Assembly: GCF_001625305.1 (NCBI RefSeq)
Contig: NW_017803468.1
Location: forward strand, 322,558 to 386,557
From: Branchiostoma belcheri
Lineage: Eukaryota; Chordata; Leptocardii; Amphioxiformes; Branchiostomatidae
Reading direction: 5' to 3'
Length of the DNA stretch: 64,000 nucleotides
The first letter of the stretch is position 1, and each line of letters opens with the position of its first letter. A model generated the notes under the pieces. It was not told the DNA's origin and did not search any database. It was given only the letters and a program-made list of their open reading frames with translations. The position numbers were made by a program, and so were the translations under genes. Shown in pieces: positions 59,891 through 64,000 of this stretch.

Positions 59891-60659
59891 ACGTTCTTTA
59901 TAGGCACTTGAAGTTGATGCACCGCCAAGGCGTGCTACATACCCCGAAGATATCTGTGGTGTGGCGCTCCGACTGGGAACTACGTTACATTTCAGAATTT
60001 TAACTCAGAATACATTATTGTCCCAAAAAGTGTCTACTCACAAATATGTAAGGTTCTATGGGACAGATAGTTCGCCAGGCCAATTTTAATGGATGGTATT
60101 TTTTAGTACTGGTATTCTGGTTGGCCAACAAACAGCAGTCTATTACCATGCTGTAAATCTACGTACTGAGTACTCATTCCAACACAATACTGATATTCAA
60201 ACAAAGCGTGCGAGAGGATGCTACCGATATTTGTGAAATAACATAAAAAACCCAATCTGCCCAAATCAAAAGTAAGAGGATATTTTAGACAAGGAAAGTT
60301 TTGATAAAATTGTTGTTGAAGGGACGATCCGCTAGCCGTGCTGGGAGCTACGGGAGAAATGGTATTCCCGACCCTTCAGAAGCCGACGGTCGAACCGCTG
60401 GGCCTTCATTCTTGCAGACATGGACGATTTGAATTAATGGTAATGTACTAAACCCTTCCTCCTCTAATATGGTGAAGAAATAATACTGTATTGCAACGGA
60501 GGAGGGTCGACCATTCAACACCCTATTTAACCCCATCTAGACCGGGAGCCAAACTTGGTGACTTTTTCTAGAATGGCAACAATTCTCTATCATTGGAATG
60601 AGATAATGATTTTTGTGTTGCCATGGCAACGGGTTACTGGCAGGCATTTTTTGCTAGAT

Positions 60660-62060
60660 TTAGTAATTTTCGTTTAACCCTATCTAGACGGGGGGGGCTA
60701 AAAGTGCCCGCGGCAACTTTGATGTCACATAGCGTCTGAACGGCTAAAGCTAGAACCGCCAAACTTGGTGACTTTTCCTAAAATATTGTTGGCAACAAAT
60801 CTGTATCAGAGGAATAAGATTATGATTTTTCTTGTTGCCATGCCAACGGGCTTCTGACAGGCATTTTTTGCCAAATTTAATAATTTCCATTTAAACAACA
60901 GAATTTTATGGGTTTTATGTGAAGTTACACATTGTTTCTAATATTAATAACATCACATATAATTTTTTGTAAACTTTATCATAAAACATGCATAATTTAT
61001 GCTAATATGATGACGTCATTGGCCAAAATCCAAGATGGCGGACCATATCATTAGATCAGGTAAATACAGCCTATTTTCCTTAAAATTTCATCAATACTCC
61101 CATTTCTTTTTACAAAAAGGGTTCATATGAACGTCTTTAGTCTGTTTACAATGCATTTTAGGCTTTATCCTGAAAAAAAATAATTTTCAAAATTCAAGAA
61201 TGATGATCCAAGATGGCGGATATGTAATATATGCATGACGTCATTTTATGACGTCACCGGTGTTGCCATGGGCAACATAAGACTAAGTACATCCTAATAT
61301 TCTGTCGTAAACACTTTTGGTAAAGTTACGTCGTATACTGTTTAGTTTTCAGGGAATAACCTATCTAGACGGTTTTGGCCAATAAAATCACATTAATGAC
61401 GTCATAATGACGTCATATTACGTTAGAACGACATAAAATTGTGGATATGATAAATTTTACTAGTACACCATCCTCTGAAAATTTGGTGGTCCTGCGATAT
61501 ACCGTTCGCGAGTTCTGAGGGGGGGGGCAAAATAGCCCCCCCACCCCCGTCCCACGAAGCCCAAAAAAGCCCGGTCTAGATAGGGTTAAACTGTACAATA
61601 GAATTTTATTGGTTTTATGTCAAGTTACACATGGTTTCAAATATTAATGACATCCCATATAATTTTATGTAAATTTCATCATTAAAACTGCCCAATTAAT
61701 GCTAATTTGATGACGTCATTGGCCAAAATCCAAGATGGCGGACCAAGAACAGGTTCTTTTTCATGAAATATCATCTATGCTTCTTTTACAAAAAAGGTTC
61801 ATATGAACGTCTTTGGTCTGTTTACAATGTATTTCAGGCTTCATTCTGAAAAAAAAAATTTCAAGATTGATGATCCAAGATGGCGGATAGCTTAAATATG
61901 CATGACGTCATTTTATGACGTCAACGGTGTTGCTATGGGCAACACAAGATTTAGAACACTCTAATAATCTGTCATAAACACTTTTGTTAAAGTTATATAA
62001 ATGTATATCGTTAAGTTTGCAGAGAATAACCTATCTAGACGGTTTTGACCAATAAATTCA
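60660..62060. repeat. Direct repeats rich in TGACGTCA and AAGATGGCGG motifs
   Basis: A roughly 0.5-kb sequence occurs at about 60890-61385 and again at 61594-62055 in the same orientation, sharing AAGTTACACATNGTTTC, GGTTCATATGAACGTCTTT and GAATAACCTATCTAGACGG. TTAACCCTATCTAGACGGGG (60676) and its complement (61568-61591) bracket copy 1. A diverged relative is at 9010-9470. No ORF. Confidence 0.8.
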
Positions 62061-62113
62061 CAACAACTATATGCTGTGCCAACATAGCATCCACAGACCA
62101 TCCAGCACCAACG

Positions 62114-62215
62114 TTAGGCCACGCCGTCTTAATTCTATAGATGACATCCTCTGAAGACTCCCAAACTAGTGCGCGCGGGCGAAAAAAAAATCCGGCCAAA
62201 AATAACAAGGGCGGT
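62114..62215. mobile_element. MITE family 1, one-ended fragment
   Basis: TTAGGCCACGCCGTCTTAAT, GATGACATCCTC, AACTAGTGCGCGCGGGCGAA and GGCCAAAAATAA match an end of the 33706-34104 copy. Confidence 0.65.
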
Positions 62216-62219
62216 GTTT

Positions 62220-64000
62220 AAAAAACACACCGGCGACGTGAGTATTTTAATAATATAATAGTATAAATTTGTAACCCTTTTGATATAACTTGAGTAAAAG
62301 GAATTTTTCTTATAACGGATTGTTGTTTTAGTACTACACAATAACTAGTATTTTAAAATGTGTGTGTTTTTAACACCGTATTGTATGTAGGAAGTTGTGC
62401 ATGCATCAACGAATGAAATGTGTACCCTGAGCTGTAACTCACATTCGTATGGATTTATGTTTGATTATTTAGGAAGTACGTGAGTAAGGTATAGTTATTA
62501 GGAAAGAATGGTATCTGACGCAAGTATTACCAAATAAGGATGAAATTTTAATAGGTATTGCCATGTATAATAGACACGCTACGTGTACACCCAGTGGGTC
62601 TCCACCAGAAAGCAGACCGGGCGCTCGTCCAAGGTTCCCCAGATATCTGGTGTCTCCATATTCCACCTAACATGTCTGACTTTCCTCAGCGCCTTCACAA
62701 ATTCACGGAGGCGCTGAAGGGACTTGTGCAGAGCTACCCCCGAAGGTCACAGTATGGAACCACAGGCGTCTGTGGAGACGCAACCCAAACTACTTTGCGC
62801 CTCATGCCTGTAGCCTCATGCTCCCCCCGGACCCCCCTAGGAACCTCGAGGTCCACTCAAGCAGTGGGAAGAACCCCCCCATTCCAATCCTGACTACGGG
62901 CATGCGCCTGACGGCTTACACTTGTCCGATCTGGGAAACCTCCAGTATTACAAGAGTGTCCGCGGGGCTTTAGACCGCCAGCTAAAGCACATTTAAAACG
63001 TGTTCGCTTGTCCCTTGTGAACCCCTTTCCTTTCTCATTCCGGCACAATTTGTGACCGATTGGCTGGTTTCCCCTTTTCCTTCGCACACGCACGTGGTCT
63101 TGGTTTCTTTCACGCAGTTAGGCGTGTTTTGGCCGGATTGTTGACATGAGACACATGTTAATATGTTTGAGACAATCTCTATCCTACATCATGCCTCGCA
63201 CGTGTTGATACTATGGTTTGTGATGCAACAGAATAAAAGGTTGCATATCTCGCCAAACAAGAAATGTCTCTTCTGTTTATTGTGTTAGATTGCACTATAT
63301 AACTAACGGTGACCTGGCCCGATAAAAGGCGTAACGTAAACAACCGGAGCTCAGTCTGACGTAAACCTTCATGGTGTTCACATCGCGGAGAGCTCCGCTG
63401 CGTAATACTTCAATATCTAAGGCCCATTGCGCCCCTCACATTCAGAGCAACAAGTATGGCAATGTATAATAGTGTATACAATAGTGTATATAATTTACGG
63501 GCAGTATCCTTGCACCGACAAGCGATACCCCGACCCGTACGGTGATTGTCGGGTCTGGACACCGTGTAGTAACCGGCATCGCCGTCTCAGTGCCCGTGTG
63601 TCCTCTGGCAAAACTTGCTGAGAGGTTTCCCGGATAACATTTCAATGCACATTGCAGTATTTACGCTATGGGGCACTGAATAAACGAATTATTGGTGTTT
63701 TCCCTGGATACATGACGAAAATATAGGTATACAAACTATGATACGATCGTGGCCGAGAGCGGAGACCGTTATTCTGCACGGCCGACTTCGGTACAACACA
63801 GTCAATGCTCCGCTCGGAACGCCACAGACACAAATAATTTCTAAACTGTCGGTAACATAAATATCGTCATATACACATCCCCTAGTAGATACTCTGGTTA
63901 GTCTGGGTAAAGGATAACAATTACTATGAGTAGGTCGCGCCCGTTGAGATAACGTTGGAATATAATATGGCTCCATTGTTTGATCTTCAGATGATTTTAC
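62220..64000. other. No gene recognised; possible LTR remnant near 63120-63305
   Basis: AATAAAAGG (63231) and a T-rich stretch precede ACGGTGACCTGG (63305-63316), which resembles the LTR/primer-binding junction of LTR retrotransposons. A frame at 62558-62893 has no recognised domain. No second LTR is visible in the window. Confidence 0.25.

Noticed and set aside
62558..62893. 111-residue plus-strand frame
   Set aside because: No recognised motif. It may be retroelement debris next to the possible LTR, but nothing confirms this.
63120..63316. LTR and primer-binding site of an LTR retrotransposon
   Set aside because: The polyA hexamer and TGACCTGG-like stretch are suggestive only; no paired LTR, no pol ORF and no target duplication are visible.

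Overview
The window is eukaryotic nuclear DNA. Genes are split into many short exons with GT/AG borders, and introns and spacers are full of SINEs, MITEs, LINE scraps and microsatellites. The gene content (tandem chitin-binding chitinases, phase-1 extracellular exon modules) and the transposon mix (DIRS-like tyrosine-recombinase retroelement, mariner, tRNA-derived SINEs) fit an invertebrate deuterostome. Amphioxus (Branchiostoma) is my best guess; this is inference, not proof.

Layout. Positions 1-36,400 hold three family-18 chitinase genes, all on the minus strand. Gene A (start codon 6615) runs off the left edge and lacks its C-terminus here. Gene B (18780 to 10867, 536 residues in my model) is a complete tandem duplicate of A; the duplicated unit is about 12 kb and includes promoter, 5' noncoding exon and intron sequence. 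Gene C (32148 to 24010, 683 residues) is an older paralogue with a Pro/Thr/Gln-rich linker and two chitin-binding domains. All three keep the catalytic DGLDLDWEY motif and the same intron phases, so they look like working secreted chitin hydrolases for digestion or defence. Each has a TATA-type promoter and a noncoding first exon.

From 36,400 to 48,700 I see no confident host gene. This stretch holds nested MITEs, a dead mariner with intact ends, SINEs, a hairpin element with a 9-bp target duplication, an inverted-repeat element carrying a RecQ-type helicase fragment, a LINE 3' end, and a tandem array of about 162-bp units. From 48,750 to 53,110 a minus-strand gene, incomplete at its 5' end, encodes two PLAT/LH2-like domains, each built from the same three-exon, phase-1-bounded module, then one transmembrane helix and a short tail. 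I could not name this gene; it is the most interesting host gene here.

From 54,793 to 58,670 lies a nearly intact DIRS-superfamily retroelement on the plus strand (gag-like, RT-RNase H, tyrosine recombinase). The remainder to 64,000 is repeat-derived, including two direct copies of a roughly 0.5-kb repeat rich in TGACGTCA and AAGATGGCGG motifs, and a possible LTR remnant.

All exon borders were read by eye from reading frame, splice consensus and paralogue comparison. No alignment, transcript or database search was run.
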